A stretch of 64,000 nucleotides of DNA from Aceticella autotrophica. Its GTDB lineage: Bacteria > Bacillota > Thermoanaerobacteria > Thermoanaerobacterales > Thermoanaerobacteraceae. Every line of letters starts with the position of its first letter. Within the stretch, counting starts at the first letter, position 1. The notes under the pieces were generated by a model that did not search any database, was not told the origin of the DNA, and saw only the letters and a list, made by a program, of their open reading frames with translations. The stretch is taken from positions 1,723,001-1,787,000 of the forward strand of contig NZ_CP060096.1 of assembly GCF_017357865.1 (NCBI RefSeq), in the 5' to 3' direction. Positions 62,983 through 64,000 of this stretch are shown in pieces. The position numbers and the translations under genes were made by a program.

Positions 62983-63117
62983 ATGTTTTATAATAATGTT
63001 TTTGAAGATATTAAAAAAAGAGCTAAATATAAGGACATGGGCTATGAGCTCAGAAAAGCGATAGACATGTACTGGGGAAGGGAGATAAGCGAAACGGAAC
63101 TTAAGGCATTATATCAT
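62983..63117 (+). pseudogene. Short gene remnant cut by a REP-like palindrome
   Basis: The frame encodes about 45 residues, including GYELRKAIDMYW and EISETELKALY, that faintly resemble the N-terminal region of cobalamin-independent methionine synthase (RELKKA-YW-ISEEEL). It has no good ribosome site and loses similarity exactly where the palindrome begins. Low-confidence family call. The rest of 62860-62980 is AT-rich with no feature seen. Confidence 0.35.
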
Positions 63118-63157
63118 AGTGTGACAAACAAGGAACGTCCCCATTTGTCACACTATG
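63115..63157. repeat. Solitary REP-like palindrome related to the RAYT repeats
   Basis: Perfect 14-base arms CATAGTGTGACAAA (63115-63128) and TTTGTCACACTATG (63144-63157) around CAAGGAACGTCCCCA. The centre, reversed, is GGGGACGTTCCTT, nearly the core of the repeats beside the transposase at 60.2 kb. Confidence 0.85.
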
Positions 63158-64000
63158 CCGATGTCCTTTCTGTAATACATTCCTTTGAAATTTATCTTTT
63201 TAAGTTCTTTATAAACTTTTTTCCTTGCTTCATCATATGAATTTCCAAGTGCTGTCAGTGCAAGTACCCTTCCTCCTGATGTTACAATTTTGCCATTCTT
63301 TAATGCCGATCCTGCATGGTATACAAATACATCTTTAAGGTCATCAAAACCTGTTATTTCAAACCCTGTAACATATTTGCCGGGATACCCTTCTGATGCG
63401 GCAACAACGCATACTGCCTTTTTATCTTCCCATTCAATATTTACTTTATTGAGGTTTCCATCTATTATTGCCTCCATTATGTCAACAAGGTCGGTTTTTA
63501 GAAGGGGCAGTATAACCTGCGTTTCAGGGTCTCCAAACCTTGCATTGAATTCAAGAACTTTGGGTCCTTCCCTTGTAAGCATCAGACCCGCATATAGAAC
63601 ACCTTTATATTCAATCCCTTCTTTTCTAAGGGAATTAATTACTGGTTTTAATATCTTCTCCATAACTTCAACCTGCAATTTCTCATCGAAATATGGATTT
63701 GGTGCTACATTTCCCATTCCACCCGTATTAGGTCCTTTATCGCCTTCATAAATCTTTTTATAATCCATAGCTGAAATCATCGGAACAATTGTTTCTCCAT
63801 CAGTAAATGCAAGAACAGATACTTCCTTGCCGAAAAGCATCTCCTCAATAATAATGGTATCTCCTGATGTGCCGAATATTTTTTCCTTCATCATAAGGTC
63901 AATGGCTTCTTTTGCCTCTGTAAAACTTTTTACAAGAAATACTCCCTTACCTTGCGCAAGCCCGTCCGCTTTTACCGCAACCGGATACCATATTTCCTTT
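63148..64000 (-). CDS. purD: Phosphoribosylamine--glycine ligase, N-terminus outside window
   Basis: ATP-grasp enzyme of de novo purine synthesis (GAR synthetase). The frame is open to the right edge; about 283 residues of the C-terminal two-thirds are visible. These include YPVAVKADGLAQGKGV of the ATP-grasp domain, NTGGMGNVAPNP, FNARFGDPETQV and the C-terminal GMYYRKDIG. The last codons ATA GTG TGA are read from the arm of the REP-like palindrome, so the original C-terminus was probably replaced. Other pur genes would be expected to the right. Confidence 0.95.
   Translation of the reverse strand, partial: KEIWYPVAVKADGLAQGKGVFLVKSFTEAKEAIDLMMKEKIFGTSGDTIIIEEMLFGKEVSVLAFTDGETIVPMISAMDYKKIYEGDKGPNTGGMGNVAPNPYFDEKLQVEVMEKILKPVINSLRKEGIEYKGVLYAGLMLTREGPKVLEFNARFGDPETQVILPLLKTDLVDIMEAIIDGNLNKVNIEWEDKKAVCVVAASEGYPGKYVTGFEITGFDDLKDVFVYHAGSALKNGKIVTSGGRVLALTALGNSYDEARKKVYKELKKINFKGMYYRKDIGIV

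Noticed and set aside
62983-63240. 85-codon plus-strand gene
   Set aside because: Its second half reads through the palindrome and antisense purD; only the first part looks like a gene remnant.

Overview
The window is AT-rich, low-GC Firmicute (Bacillota) DNA. Strong GGAGG-type ribosome sites are nearly universal, GTG and TTG starts are common, and promoters are vegetative TTGACA/TATAAT types. The gene content (one-polypeptide pyruvate:ferredoxin oxidoreductase, FchA, AddAB, GatCAB, LuxS, a SpoVB-type flippase) points to an anaerobic, probably spore-forming clostridium. Thermoanaerobacterales, perhaps Thermoanaerobacterium, is my best guess, but it is an inference from gene content and protein lengths. 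Most genes lie on the minus strand.

1-2.9 kb: pantothenate operon (panG-like, panB, panC, panD), plus strand. 2.9-14.8 kb, minus strand: an anchored polysaccharide deacetylase; a citrate/homocitrate synthase-type gene with aconitase; pyrimidine salvage genes (pdp, cdd); fchA; NADP-isocitrate dehydrogenase; and the large nifJ. NifJ, the synthase, aconitase and Icd could together form the oxidative arm from pyruvate to 2-oxoglutarate. 15.0-18.0 kb, plus strand: tetrapyrrole genes hemB, a precorrin-2 dehydrogenase and hemL, with a possible hydrophobic leader peptide coupled to hemL.

18.0-22.2 kb: a poly-N-acetylglucosamine-type exopolysaccharide operon (pgaD-like, pgaC, pgaB-like). Just upstream is a secreted beta-propeller gene whose leader is a class I cyclic di-GMP riboswitch, preceded by tRNA-Leu(UAG). 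This is the most interesting region, because a c-di-GMP sensor sits beside the kind of polymer machine that c-di-GMP controls elsewhere. 22.2-34.6 kb: murJ-type flippase, addA/addB, topB and a YibE/F membrane protein. 34.7-37.3 kb: a membrane-anchored PIG-L deacetylase and a GH18 lipoprotein, then a broken stalk-domain gene.

37.7-38.4 kb: an eight-tRNA operon with a perfect-consensus promoter. 38.5-42.1 kb: a YfcE-type phosphodiesterase, rdgB, rph and a three-domain cell-wall amidase. 42.2-47.9 kb: a complete oppABCDF peptide importer. 48.0-55.8 kb: gatB, gatA, gatC, ligA, pcrA and a yerC-type gene. Together with purD at the right edge, this echoes the Bacillus subtilis purD-yerC-pcrA-ligA-gatCAB order. 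55.9-60.1 kb: SpoVB-type flippase, luxS, an M20 amidohydrolase and murI.

60.1-63.2 kb is the most disturbed part: a REP-associated Y1 transposase between inverted copies of a short GGGGACGTACC-containing repeat, two gene remnants, a stalk/transglutaminase-like protein, and a solitary palindromic copy of the repeat that supplies the stop codon of purD.
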